Source: Candidatus Enterovibrio altilux (GTDB lineage: Bacteria > Pseudomonadota > Gammaproteobacteria > Enterobacterales > Vibrionaceae). Taken from it: a stretch of DNA of 64,000 nucleotides. Position numbers and translations under genes: made by a program. Where the stretch lies: NCBI RefSeq assembly GCF_002381345.1, contig NZ_CP020660.1, positions 806,001 through 870,000 of the forward strand, read 5' to 3'. The notes beneath the pieces are model-generated. The model was not told the origin of the DNA, did no database searches, and was given only the letters and a program-made list of their open reading frames with translations. Positions 10,899 through 20,964 of this stretch are shown here, in pieces. Within the stretch, counting starts at the first letter, position 1; each line of letters starts with the position of its first letter.

Positions 10899-13025
10899 AG
10901 CTTTGTTTCCTAAATCAGGGAACTAAGTTATCAATCTATGCTCTAAACAGTTAGGCTCACTTAAGCATTCAGGTCTATGAAAAAATTTTGCTACACAACA
11001 ACTCACTGGAAACAGTACAATCAAATTTAACCGATCGTGACTCACTAACACTCTGGATTGATGAAAAAGCCATTCAGTTATGAAATTAAACTAAGCAAAA
11101 TAATCATGAGATGCCTCATTTATTTAGCTACTTAGCCATTACACGGCTTTCATGGTTAAACGCGTATTTTCAAGGCCTTTAAAAAGTCTGCAAGGATGCA
11201 TTAATTTTATTTGTAAACTTACAAGCTACCACCGTCATGCCTTCATTATTCATATCTTAGCAAGCAAACTGAAACGGTTAACATTGCGTTCAAAATGAAA
11301 ATTAAAGGAACTATCCTGCACTGAACCATTGATTCTATGGAGCTAAAAGTCTACGGTGAGGGCGAATAGCTAGTAAAAAAGCATGCCGCTGATGGGAAAC
11401 AAGAAGTCTAACGCCAGTTACATTTAGCGGTAGATATAAATACACATGAGATCATTGCTGATGAGTTAAATGCATCACATGTGACTGATAAGAAAGTCGG
11501 CTTTGTTTCTTAATTTTAATTCAGATAGCCAATTTCAACATGATTAATGATTAAATAATTGTTTTTACTTTAGGCATACTTAGTAAAGTCCAGCTTATTT
11601 AACGCCTTTATCATAGCGTAAATTTTATTAATCTAGGCATTGTAATCTCTTAAGCTCACTGTGCCTTCTAAAAATTTTTTAATTCGTAACATTGTTTGAT
11701 ATCGTAAGCACCACCGATTAATATTTCATTAATTTTTTGGCAGGTCTATTTAAGCAAGTTAAGTAGTATTTTACCGTTTGCCACATTTGGTGCACTTAAC
11801 TCATCAGCAATGATTTCATGCACATTTATATCTAACGCTAAAGGTAATTTGCGTCAGACTCGCCATTTCCCATCAGTGCCATGCCTTCCTACTTGCCATT
11901 CGCCTTCACCCTAGACTTTTAGCTTCATAGAATCAATGATTAAATACTGGATGGTCCCTTTATTCTCCGCCTTGAACACGACGTTAATCATTTTGATTCG
12001 TTTGCTAATGCATAGTAGTGAGAACATGGCAACGACAATTAAGTAAGTTTGAAAATACATTTAATGAATCCTTGCAGACCTCTCCATGACATTGAGAATA
12101 CGCATTTAACCATGAAAGTCGTCGTAATGGCTAAGTCATTAAATAAATGAGGTCTCCCATGATTATCCTACTTAGTTTAATTTATAGCTAAATAACTTCT
12201 TCATCAACTCAGAATGTTAATGAGCTATGGTTAATGAAAGCTTGATTCTTCTGCTTCCAGTGAATTGTTTTTAACGCAGCTTGTTCATAGTACTAAGTAT
12301 TTGAGTGAACCTAAATATTTAGAGTATTAATTAAAATTTAAGTTCTCTGATTTAAAAAATAAAGCGGATGATAATAAACGTTCCCCAACACAAACAATAA
12401 TAGTTCGAATCAGAAACTGCTGGAAAGAACTTTAACTTTAAAGAATGACACTGCTCAGATTAGCGTAACCTCAACCATAATAAAAGCGTTAAATAAGCTG
12501 ACAGGATTAGGTGTGCATAACACGAAGCAATTCTTTCATAGTAATCATGTCAGGATTTGCCCTTTGAACTCGAATTAGGAAACAAAGCCAGTGAAATCCT
12601 ACCTAACTTGCTCAAACAGACTCGCCACAGAATCAATGGCATATCATCCGATGGTACTGACGACACCAGGCAATGTTACAAAACCATTCGTCTTAAATGA
12701 GTGGGTCTAATCATCTTACCAAGAAAAAAACAACTTTTTGAGAACAGGTCATCCGTGCAATGTAACAGGTTAGTTACTTGAAGTTATGCGATGCAAATCA
12801 GCATTAGAAAACGAGATATGGTTACCATCAACCTTCCCTATCAAAGAAGGCAATATTTTGAATCAAAAAACTATTCAAAGGAACATTGAACTTAAGGGAT
12901 CACAATGTTCAAATTAAGGATATCTACTCAATGATCAAAGTATTAAATCAGCTGACAGCACTAGGTATGCCCAGCACGAAAACTAATGCCTGATAGTTTA
13001 TTATTTTTGGGTTTGCTATCTGCAT
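10899..13025 (+). mobile_element. IS5/IS903-group relic (+) carrying a nested chimeric copy
   Basis: The host copy begins with GCTTTGTTTCCTAAATCAGG, runs forward to 11498 (the SASNVTD codons), is interrupted at 11499-12589, and resumes at GTGAAATCCTACCTAACTTG (the LPNLLKQT codons). It fades out near 13025 just before the hmp promoter. It is degenerate throughout. Confidence 0.8.
11499..12589 (-). mobile_element. Chimeric IS relic nested in another IS copy
   Basis: Reverse-oriented copy (start GGCTTTGTTTCTTAATTT) reaching its 5' terminus near 12360, then joined to a forward 3'-end arm of about 225 bp ending CGAATTAGGAAACAAAGCC. Read from the other strand it has the same arm, junction and body layout as the chimeric copies elsewhere. 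The host reading continues on both sides, and the flanks aagaaagtc and agtgaaatc both align to the host segment GGTGAAGTG. This fits the 9-bp target duplication typical of the IS903 group. Confidence 0.75.
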
Positions 13026-13079
13026 TTGCATGAAAAAACGATGTTTTCATGGTAACAAAAATATTTGCAGGTAATGTAC

Positions 13080-13112
13080 AAATACACCTTAAATACACCT
13101 TAAATACAGCTT
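13080..13112 (+). promoter_or_regulatory. Three tandem 11-bp operator-like repeats before hmp
   Basis: AAATACACCTT, AAATACACCTT and AAATACAGCTT sit end to end. The reverse complement, AAGGTGTATTT, closely resembles the NsrR half-site AAGATGYATTT as recalled for enterobacteria and vibrios. The last unit touches a perfect -10 box, so a bound repressor would block the promoter. Assignment to NsrR is inference. Confidence 0.5.
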
Positions 13113-13117
13113 ATAAT
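13112..13117 (+). promoter_or_regulatory. -10 element (TATAAT) of the hmp promoter
   Basis: A perfect TATAAT lies 35 bp upstream of the hmp ATG. No convincing -35 box is visible; the region where it would lie is occupied by the 11-bp repeats. Confidence 0.55.
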
Positions 13118-13152
13118 GCGTAGTTTAGGAATAACCTTACAAAGAGATTAAT

Positions 13153-14334
13153 ATGTTAAGTTCACAAACCATAGAGATTGTTAAGTCGACTGCACCTTTA
13201 ATTGCTAGAATAGGCCCCGCACTAGCCGCTCACTTTTATGAACGTATGTTCTTACATCACCCTGAACTTAAAGATATTTTTAATATGAGTAATCAATTCA
13301 CGCGTGCCCAACATGAAGCATTATTTCATGCGGTTTACAGCTATGCGGCCCATATTGACAACCTAGAGGTTTTGCTACCTATCGTTGAAAAAATTGCACA
13401 AAAACACACAAACTTCAACATAACACCAACTATGTATGCTATTGTAGGAGAAAATTTACTTGCTTCTATTGCTGAAATGCTATCATCAGAACAAACTGTG
13501 CTTAATGCCTGGACTGAAGCCTATCATGTCCTCGCGCAGATATTTATTAATCGCGAAGAAGAGATATATCGAGAAGTAGAAAGCACAGATGGTGGTTGGC
13601 GTGGTACTCGTCAATTTATGCTAGTCAGCAAAATTAAAGAAAGCGACCTAATCACTAGTTTTATTTTTGCACCAATAGATGATAAACCTGTCACTTGCTA
13701 CAAACCGGGGCAATACATCGGTATCTATCTTCATCCTGAACAATTTGAATACCAAGAAATTCGCCAATATAGCTTGTCTAGTGCACCTAATATCAAGACA
13801 TATCGTATTTCCGTTAAACGTCATCCTCAGGGAATCGTGTCGCGTTACCTACATAATCATCTTAATGTTGGTGATACAGTCAAGCTGGCTCCACCAAGTG
13901 GTGATTTTTTCTTGGATGTGAACAAAAAAACTCCTATTGCATTGATCTCTGGTGGCATAGGCTTAACACCTATGTTATCTATGCTTGAAAGCATTGTAAA
14001 CACGCATGATGCCGATATTCACTGGCTTCATGCCGCCGAAAATAGTCAACATCATGCTTTTGGTGATGATATTAACCATCTGATTCAACAAAACCCTCGT
14101 GTGAAACGCGGTATTTGGTATAATAAACCATTAATTAGTGATAAAAATTTTGATTATTATGGCTTTATTGATCTTAGCCTTGTTGAAGGATTAACAAGTC
14201 ATCCTGCGCGTCAATTTTATCTTTGCGGTCCAATTAATTTTATGCAAGCTACCGTACAACAGCTCGTCTGCGCCGGCATTACTAAAGATAACATTCACTA
14301 CGAATGCTTCGGCCCACACAAAATGATTAATTAA
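13153..14334 (+). CDS. hmp: Flavohemoglobin / nitric oxide dioxygenase
   Basis: Converts NO and O2 to nitrate using NAD(P)H, FAD and heme, in the cytoplasm. At 393 residues it has the family length. Globin domain 1-138 has proximal His85 (AQKHTNF) and distal Tyr29 and Gln53. The FAD-binding barrel contains RQYSLSSAP at about 204-212. The NAD domain has ALISGGIGLTPMLSM and ends with YLCGP and YECFGPH. The start is supported by AAAGAG shortly upstream. Monocistronic, with IS relics on both sides. Three operator-like repeats overlap the promoter, while the nsrR relic lies 2.3 kb upstream, so regulation has probably become constitutive or passed to another factor. Confidence 0.97.
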   Translation: MLSSQTIEIVKSTAPLIARIGPALAAHFYERMFLHHPELKDIFNMSNQFTRAQHEALFHAVYSYAAHIDNLEVLLPIVEKIAQKHTNFNITPTMYAIVGENLLASIAEMLSSEQTVLNAWTEAYHVLAQIFINREEEIYREVESTDGGWRGTRQFMLVSKIKESDLITSFIFAPIDDKPVTCYKPGQYIGIYLHPEQFEYQEIRQYSLSSAPNIKTYRISVKRHPQGIVSRYLHNHLNVGDTVKLAPPSGDFFLDVNKKTPIALISGGIGLTPMLSMLESIVNTHDADIHWLHAAENSQHHAFGDDINHLIQQNPRVKRGIWYNKPLISDKNFDYYGFIDLSLVEGLTSHPARQFYLCGPINFMQATVQQLVCAGITKDNIHYECFGPHKMIN

Positions 14335-14335
14335 T

Positions 14336-15508
14336 GACCATGTTACATAATTCGAGTTCAGATATCAAGTCCCAACATGATAAACTATTAAACGATCACT
14401 TTCATGTTAGGCATATTTGACCCTACCAGCTTATTTAATATTTTTATTATTGCATATGTTGGGCTAATCTGGCAATTGTAATCCCTTAGGCTCAATGTTC
14501 CTTCAAATAATTTTTTAACTCGAAACATTACTGTCTCTGATAAGGACAGGTTTATGACAACGTGCTTCATTTTCCAGCGCTGATTTGAATCGTATACTTT
14601 TCTGGTAACTGACCGTTAAATGACGTGGATGGCTTCATTCCGCAAAAGTTATCCTTTTTTTGGTAAAATGAATAGCATTGCCTGATACTTTATTGATTCT
14701 TAAACAGGTTTGTTTGAGTAAGTTAGGTAGCACTTTACCATCAGTCGCATTTAATAAACTTTGTTCAGCAATAATGATTTCATGCATATTGACATCTACT
14801 GCTACATGTAACTTGCGCCAGACTCTACATTTATCGTTCATATCATGCTTTTTTGCTTGCCATTCACCATCACCGTAGACTTTCAGAGCAGTAGAAGCAA
14901 TGGCTGGCGTTAACCGTTTTAGCTAGCTTGCTAACGCATAAATAATGAAGGTATGATAACGGCAGTTAAGCAAATTTAATTAATCCTTACCGACCTTTCA
15001 AAAGTTTTGAAAATATGAATATAACCATGAGGGCCGTCACAATCGTTAAGTCGTTAAATAAACGAGACCTTCCATGATTACCCTGCTTAATTTGATTCCA
15101 TAGCTGAATAGTTTTTTCATCAATCCAGAATGTTAGTGAGCCACAATTGATTAAAGCTTGATTATACTGTTTCGAGTTAGTTATTTTGTAGCGAAACTTA
15201 TTCATCAACTTGAACATTTAAGTGAGTTTAACTGTTTAAAATGTTAATTGAAAATTCGGCTTCATAATTTAGGAAATAAAATCGGTTACTATAAACCTTC
15301 TATCACAGAAACAGCAATGGACGAGTCAAAAAACTACTGGAAGGGACCTTGAGCCTAAGACATTACACTGCTTAAGTTAGCGACACTTACGTCATGATAA
15401 AAGTGTTAAATAAGCTGATAATGCTAGGTATTATTAACACGAAAGCGATTGTTGAATAGTACATCATGTTGGAATTTGTTATCTGAACGTGAAGTAGGAA
15501 GCAAAGCT
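14336..15508 (-). mobile_element. Chimeric IS5/IS903-group relic
   Basis: A reverse copy with both ends runs from TAATTCGAGTTCAG at the left to the 5' terminus near 15284. It is followed without a gap by a forward 3'-end arm ending GTAGGAAGCAAAGC. The junction (read on the minus strand, TAACCGATTTTATTTCC) matches the other chimeric copies. Fragments of transposase remain readable, for example FKLMNKFRYKITNSKQYNQA, but none forms a full gene. Confidence 0.8.
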
Positions 15509-15741
15509 AAGTTGCTCAAATGTTCAGTAGATAGTTAAATGTTAGACTTAATATCTTGGAATATTACTCTGAGTGGCATTGAGTAGAGCTGAACAGCTTT
15601 ATTCAACGCTGACGCTAGACAGACTAACACTTCTAGTTAATACGGCATTAAAAAATTATAAGTATATTTTTACCATGCGCTCTGCCTATTTTTTAGCCAA
15701 AAAACACTTGATCGAACATTTTATCTAGTATTCTCTCTCAT
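15509..15741. other. Unassigned DNA downstream of zipA
   Basis: No gene is recognisable. In relatives ligA lies directly downstream of zipA in the same direction; no LigA motif was found here, so ligA is missing from this locus. Confidence 0.4.
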
Positions 15742-16755
15742 TCATACATGTGAATAAAATTGCTGAATTATTTTTTTATATGCGTCTAAACGTTGCGGAG
15801 TCATCATGTTGCGACGATCATCGGTCACCAGCCCACCTAACTCATCTGCAACTTGCTGTGCGGTTTGAAGCATCAACTTGAAATTTTGCTCAGCTTCACC
15901 ATAACAAGGTAATGTCATAAAAAGTGAGATACCAGCCGTTGTGAACTGATGAATAGTAGCAACAGGAAAACTACCTGGATCAAACATGTTAGCGGCACTA
16001 AAGAGTACTTTACCTGTTTCAGACAAATCCATATGGCGATGGAATATTTCCATTTTACCGTAAAACAAACCATGCTGTTCCAGACAATTAATAAGTTTAG
16101 TACCATCAAATTCTTGATTGTTACCAGCTTGAACATTAATGTTTAACACCTGCAATTGTGGCTGAACGTCTTCAACGATAAGCTCCTCCTGCAAATTCAT
16201 GGCATTCGATAGTTTTGACGCATATTCTTTCTTCGTACCCACATCAACAACATTTTCATCATGCATAGATGCCGCTTGGTAAAAATCATTTGAAGCTTTA
16301 TTAGATTTAACTTTTGCTTTTGTAAGCACAGGCTTAACCAACCTCGCTGACTCAGGAGCAGTGTTATTGTCTAAAGTAGATGGTACAGGCAGATCAAATG
16401 ATTTTACTTTATTTAAAGTTGATTCAATAAAAGCGTAATTTGGCGCTTCATTACATGCCGTTAATGGCTTACCATTCTTATGTGCAAATAAAGGATCTAT
16501 ATGAGGCTTATTATCAAAACTAAGGCCCGGTTCTTTTCTAGCAGTTTTTGGCTCGGTATCACCAGATTTAACAATCCTAACAGAGCCAATATTATGCTGA
16601 TCAAGATCAGTATCATCTTTGCCTGTCAACTTACCAATAGGCTTTTCACTAAATGTAATTGGCTTTTCTTTCCTACTGGTCCATAGACCATGCAACAGAA
16701 GTGCAGCAATCGCTACCACTCCCAAAATAATCAATACAAGGCGCAATTCCTGCAT
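15742..16755 (-). CDS. zipA: Cell division protein ZipA
   Basis: Bitopic inner-membrane protein that anchors the FtsZ ring. The 337-residue protein has one N-terminal membrane segment (about 6-25, LVLIILGVVAIAALLLHGLW) followed by a basic cytoplasmic stretch. A long poorly conserved linker (about 35-200) leads to the C-terminal FtsZ-binding domain, recognised by HRHMDLSETGKVLFSAANMFDPGSF, TTAGISLFMTLPCYGEA, NFKLMLQTAQQVADELGG and MMTPQRLDAYKK. Length and layout are normal. It stands alone: ligA, its usual downstream partner, is absent, and IS relics flank both sides. Confidence 0.93.
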   Translation of the reverse strand: MQELRLVLIILGVVAIAALLLHGLWTSRKEKPITFSEKPIGKLTGKDDTDLDQHNIGSVRIVKSGDTEPKTARKEPGLSFDNKPHIDPLFAHKNGKPLTACNEAPNYAFIESTLNKVKSFDLPVPSTLDNNTAPESARLVKPVLTKAKVKSNKASNDFYQAASMHDENVVDVGTKKEYASKLSNAMNLQEELIVEDVQPQLQVLNINVQAGNNQEFDGTKLINCLEQHGLFYGKMEIFHRHMDLSETGKVLFSAANMFDPGSFPVATIHQFTTAGISLFMTLPCYGEAEQNFKLMLQTAQQVADELGGLVTDDRRNMMTPQRLDAYKKIIQQFYSHV

Positions 16756-16954
16756 TATTTAATCTCAGTATTTATTTAATTAACGACTAATAATCATAAG
16801 TCAAGTTTTCATATAAACATTAAAAAACTCGCTTTGACAATACCGTACACACATTTTGCTGATTACTGTACCAAAAAGCATATAAAAGTTAACGCTCAAA
16901 CCCATAAGAGCAATAAAAAAGTGTCGGTTCTATCTGACTTGTGATCCGTTCAAT

Positions 16955-17127
16955 TTATTTTATTTTCTAAAGCAGGAAAGTCAATTATTGATCTATGCTC
17001 AAAACGACTAGGTTCACTCAAATTCTGAGTTGATGAAGAAGTCATTCAGCTATGGAATCAAACTAAGCAGGTTAATCATGGAAGACTGCGTTTATTTAGA
17101 GACTTAGCCACTACGATAGTTTTCACG
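16955..17127 (+). mobile_element. 5'-end fragment of an IS5/IS903-group relic
   Basis: Forward fragment from the 5' terminus through the IQLWNQTKQ and RLFRDLA codons, cut by the chimeric copy at 17128. Part of the MNKLRYKTTNWKQYN segment is deleted. Confidence 0.7.
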
Positions 17128-18319
17128 GGCTGTGTTATATGATTCGAGTTCAGATAGCAAATCTCAATATGATGAACTATTAGATAATGGCTTGCATTTT
17201 AGGCATGCCTAGCCCAGTTAGCTTATGTATTGCTTTTATCATAGCGCAAGTTTCTCTAACTTAGATATTGTCATTTCTTAAGCTCCATGTCCCTCCAAGT
17301 CATTTTTTGACTCGAAACATTACCTTCTATGACAAAAAACATTTATGCTAACCATACCTCGTTTTCCATGACTGGTTGAAACTGCTCGTTTAATGAGAAC
17401 GGTTTCGCAACATTGTCTGGCATCGTATAAGCACCATCAGCTGATGTTTCATTAATTTTTCGGTCAGCTTGTTTGAGCAAGTTAGATAACACTTCACCGT
17501 CAGTCACATTTGATATACTGAACTCAGCAGCAATGATTTTATACATATTTGTATCGACTGCTAAATGTAACTTGCATCAGAATCATCATTTTCCATCAGT
17601 ACCATGCTTTTTTTACTTTTGATTTTTCTTCACAGTAGACTTTGAGTCCCGTAGAATCAATGGCTAAATGCTAGATACTTCCTTTATTCTTCGTCTTGAA
17701 CGTTACATTAACCGTTTGGGCTCGTTTGTTAATGCATGAATAGCGAAGACATGACAACGGTAGTGAAACAAGTTTACAAATAGAATTAACGAATTCTTGC
17801 GGACCGCTCAGTGGTATTGAAAATACGCATTTAACCATGAAAGCCGCCGTGCTGATGAAATCGCTAAGTAAACAGAGTCTTCCATAATTACCATGCTTAG
17901 TTTAATTTCATAGCCAAAGAGCCTTCCCATCGATCGAAAATATTAGTGAGACACGATTGATAAAAATAGGATTATACTGCGTTCCGTAGTTGTATTTTAG
18001 TGAAACTTATTCATAAACTTGAATATTTACGCGAGCCTAGCTGTTTAACAGCTATAGATTAAAAATTTAGGTTTCTGATCGAAAAAATAAAGGAAGTTAT
18101 TATAAACGTACCCTAGCAGAGGTAGCAATGATTAGAGCCAAAAAATTACTGGTAGAGACATTGGGCCTAAGAAATCACACAACTCAGATCAAAGAAACCT
18201 ACGTCATAATAAAAGTATTACATAAACTGACAGTGTTAGGTATGCTGAAAATAAAAGTAGTTATCAATCGTTAACCTTGTTGAAATTTGCTATCTGAACT
18301 CGAGTTAGGAAACACAGCC
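17128..18319 (-). mobile_element. Chimeric IS5/IS903-group relic
   Basis: Reverse copy from GGCTGTGTTATATGATTCGAG to a 5' terminus near 18092, followed by a forward 3'-end arm ending TTAGGAAACACAGCC. The arm carries the CTAGCAG variant shared by most chimeric arms, where simple copies have CTATCA. Confidence 0.8.
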
Positions 18320-18787
18320 CATTATCTGGTATTGTAAGCTCCATTATCTGATATTTCATTGATTCTACTGGTGGGCTGTTTGCGTAAGTGTGGTAACACT
18401 TCATCGACAGTCACATCTGGTACACTCAACTCAATAGCAATAATTCCATACAAATTTATATCTAACACTACATGTTACTTACGCCAAGCTCTCCACTTTT
18501 AGTCCATACTTTTTTTCTTTCCATTAGCTTGCATCGTAAACTTTGAGCTCCAGAGAATCAATTGCTAAATGCTGGATGGCTCCTTTAGTTTTGTCTTAAA
18601 CGCAACGTTAACCTTCTTGGCTCGTTTGTTAAGACATAAATAATGAGGGCCATGACAATAACAGTTGAGCAAATTTAAAAGCAGATCTCATGAATTTTTG
18701 CAAAATAATCATAGAAGACCTCATGTATTTAGCTACTTAACCATTATCATGACTTTCATGGTTAAACACGCATTTTGAATGCTGTTA
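18320..18787. mobile_element. Two abutting internal IS fragments in opposite orientations
   Basis: 18320-18700 is a reverse internal fragment (transposase codons around the ISADGAYDT region to the SCPHYSC region). 18701-18787 is a forward fragment (GRPRLFSDLA to KRVFSMP region). Neither has an end. Confidence 0.65.
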
Positions 18788-20054
18788 CGCTTTGTTTCAT
18801 AATCCAAGTTCAGATAACAAATCCCAATATGATTCACTATTAAACGATCGTTTTTGTGTTAAACATACACAGTTCTATCAGCTTATTTATCATTTATAAT
18901 GGCATAGATTTAGCTAATTTGACATTCTGATCCCTTAGGATTAATGTCTTCTCAGTAATTTGTTTACTCAAGCTATGGCTGTCTCTGCTAGGGAACATTT
19001 ATGATAACCAGCTTTGTTTCCTAAACTAAAACATTAAACTTCAATCGATGCTCTAGGCCACTAGCCTCACTTAAATATTCAGGTTTATGAATAAGTTTCG
19101 TTAAAACACAACTAATTAAAGGTAGTATAATTTAATTTTTATCAATTGTGATTCACTAGTATTAGGCATTGATGAAGAAACTATTCAGCTATGGAATCAA
19201 ACTAAGCGGGGTAATCATAGGGTAAACCTCATTTATTTAGTAGCTGAGTTATTACGATGGTTTTAATGGCTCAATGCGTATTTTCAATGCCATTGAAAGA
19301 TTTGTAATGCCTCATTAATTCTGCTTTTTAACCTTGCTCAACCAGTGTTGTTATGCCCCCACTATTCATACATTAACAAGCGTACTAAAATAGCTAATGT
19401 TGCGTTCAAAATAAAGAATAAAGGAACCGTACAGCACTTAGCGGTTGGTGCTACCTAGTTCAAAGTCTACAGTTTCAGTAAATAAAAAATAAGAAAACAT
19501 AGTACGAATACAAAAGGCAAGTCTGGTGTAAGTTACATTTAGCGATAAATATACATACACATGAAATCATTGCTACTGAGTTAAGTGCATCAAATGTAAC
19601 TGCCGGTATAACGCTACCTTACTTACTTACTCAAACAGCCCGCCGTAGAATTCAGATGATAGAGCTTACAACACCGAATAATGTTACGAAACCGTTCGTA
19701 TTAAAAGAGCGGTTTCACTCATCCCACCAAGAAAAGAAACGCATTTGGAGAACGAAGTCATTCGCATAATTTAACTGTTAATTACCAGCCTTTATACGGT
19801 CCCAATCAGCATTAAAAAATAACGTATGCTTACCATAAACGTTCCCTATCAAAAACAGCAACGTTTCGAGTCAAAAGATTATTAGAAGGAACACTGAACC
19901 TAAGGCATCACAATGCTCATATTAGCGAAACCTACGCCATGATAAATGCATAAAATAATGTCAACAGGACTAAGTATGCCTAACACGCAAGTAATTCTCT
20001 AACAATTCATCCTGTTGGAATATTCTATCTAAACACGAATTAGGAAATAAAACC
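18788..20054 (+). mobile_element. Chimeric IS5/IS903-group relic, nearly full length
   Basis: An inverted 3'-end arm of about 225 bp opens with CGCTTTGTTTCATAATCC and carries the CTGCTAGG variant. It joins a nearly complete forward copy at ATAACC-AGCTTTGTTTCC near 19013. The copy ends GAATTAGGAAATAAAACC. At about 1.27 kb it is the clearest example of the chimeric form. Confidence 0.85.
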
Positions 20055-20135
20055 CAGCAGTAACCGTCATAATCACTTCATAAAAATGGCGTATTACATT
20101 CAGTTTAATCGATTAAGCACATGACCAAAAAAAAG

Positions 20136-20162
20136 TAAAGTTATGGATTGGATTGTCGATAT
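20136..20162 (+). promoter_or_regulatory. Sigma-28 (FliA)-type promoter of motX
   Basis: TAAAGTTA (20136-20143), exactly 11 bp, then GTCGATAT (20155-20162). The flagellar sigma factor consensus is TAAAGTTT-N11-GCCGATAA. It lies 54 bp upstream of the motX start, as expected for a late flagellar gene. Confidence 0.6.
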
Positions 20163-20216
20163 AATTTAGGCAAAACAATGCAATTGCATCCAGGTACGTT
20201 CATATAGTAGGAATGC

Positions 20217-20837
20217 ATGGAACTGAGAATCTTATTTATATCCATCATGTTAGCCAGTTCTGCAACGAAAGCAGACATTGGTCCTGCATTGCCTGTATAT
20301 GAAAATTCCCAACTCTTCCGGTTGTTTGAAACCAACAGTCACCTTAAAAAGGTGAAAGCAGATGAATGCCAGTTGTTACAAGATATCGAAGCGCGTGTTA
20401 TTCGTATTGAATCACCATCTTACCAATTTTTATATGGCGATATGTTAGCATGGGGCGTGTGTGTAGAGAGAGATGCGGCGCAGGGAGTGTATTACATGCA
20501 GCTCGCTGCTCAACAAGGTTTACCAGCCGCATTAGAACAATTAGGTCGATATTACTCACGGGGTACGTTAGTACAACAAGATACAGAACGAGCAATATTT
20601 TATTTACGCGAAGCAGCCTCTTTAGGTAATACGCGCGCAAAATTACAGTTAGCGGAATTATTAGTGGCGGATTATGGTAGCCCACTTGATTATGAAGACG
20701 CATACCGCTGGCTCTATCAAACCATTACAACTGACAGTTCTACTCACCAAAAAGTCACCATGCTACGTAAATCTCTCGAAAATAAAATGCCTCGCAACGT
20801 TATTGCACGTGCAAAGCGACATGATACATTTTGGTAA
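20217..20837 (+). CDS. motX: MotX, sodium-driven polar flagellar motor T-ring protein
   Basis: MotX forms, with MotY, the periplasmic T ring that holds the PomA/PomB stators of the Vibrio polar flagellum. The 206-residue protein has a signal peptide of about 19 residues (RILFISIMLASSATKA then DIG). Sel1-type repeats span about 70-150 (YLYGDMLAWGVCVERDAAQG, YYMQLAAQQGLPAALEQLG, AIFYLREAASLGNTRAKLQL) and the C-terminus is GSPLDYEDAYRWLYQTI...RNVIARAKR. These match Vibrio MotX closely from end to end. AGGA lies 5 bp before the ATG. It stands alone between IS relics under a FliA-type promoter. Its retention suggests a motile stage persists. Confidence 0.93.
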   Translation: MELRILFISIMLASSATKADIGPALPVYENSQLFRLFETNSHLKKVKADECQLLQDIEARVIRIESPSYQFLYGDMLAWGVCVERDAAQGVYYMQLAAQQGLPAALEQLGRYYSRGTLVQQDTERAIFYLREAASLGNTRAKLQLAELLVADYGSPLDYEDAYRWLYQTITTDSSTHQKVTMLRKSLENKMPRNVIARAKRHDTFW

Positions 20838-20964
20838 CATCCTTTAATGAAAGCTCCGCACTGACATGGCATTTTGTTTACTTTCAGTTTAAAGGTAGTC
20901 AGCATGCGAAGGCTCTTTAAAAGTGCCCCCTCACTGGATGCTCGTGATGTAAATTAATAACGGC

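Noticed and set aside
14635-15217. Small open frames resembling unknown proteins
   Set aside because: They are pieces of the dead transposase in the chimeric IS relic.
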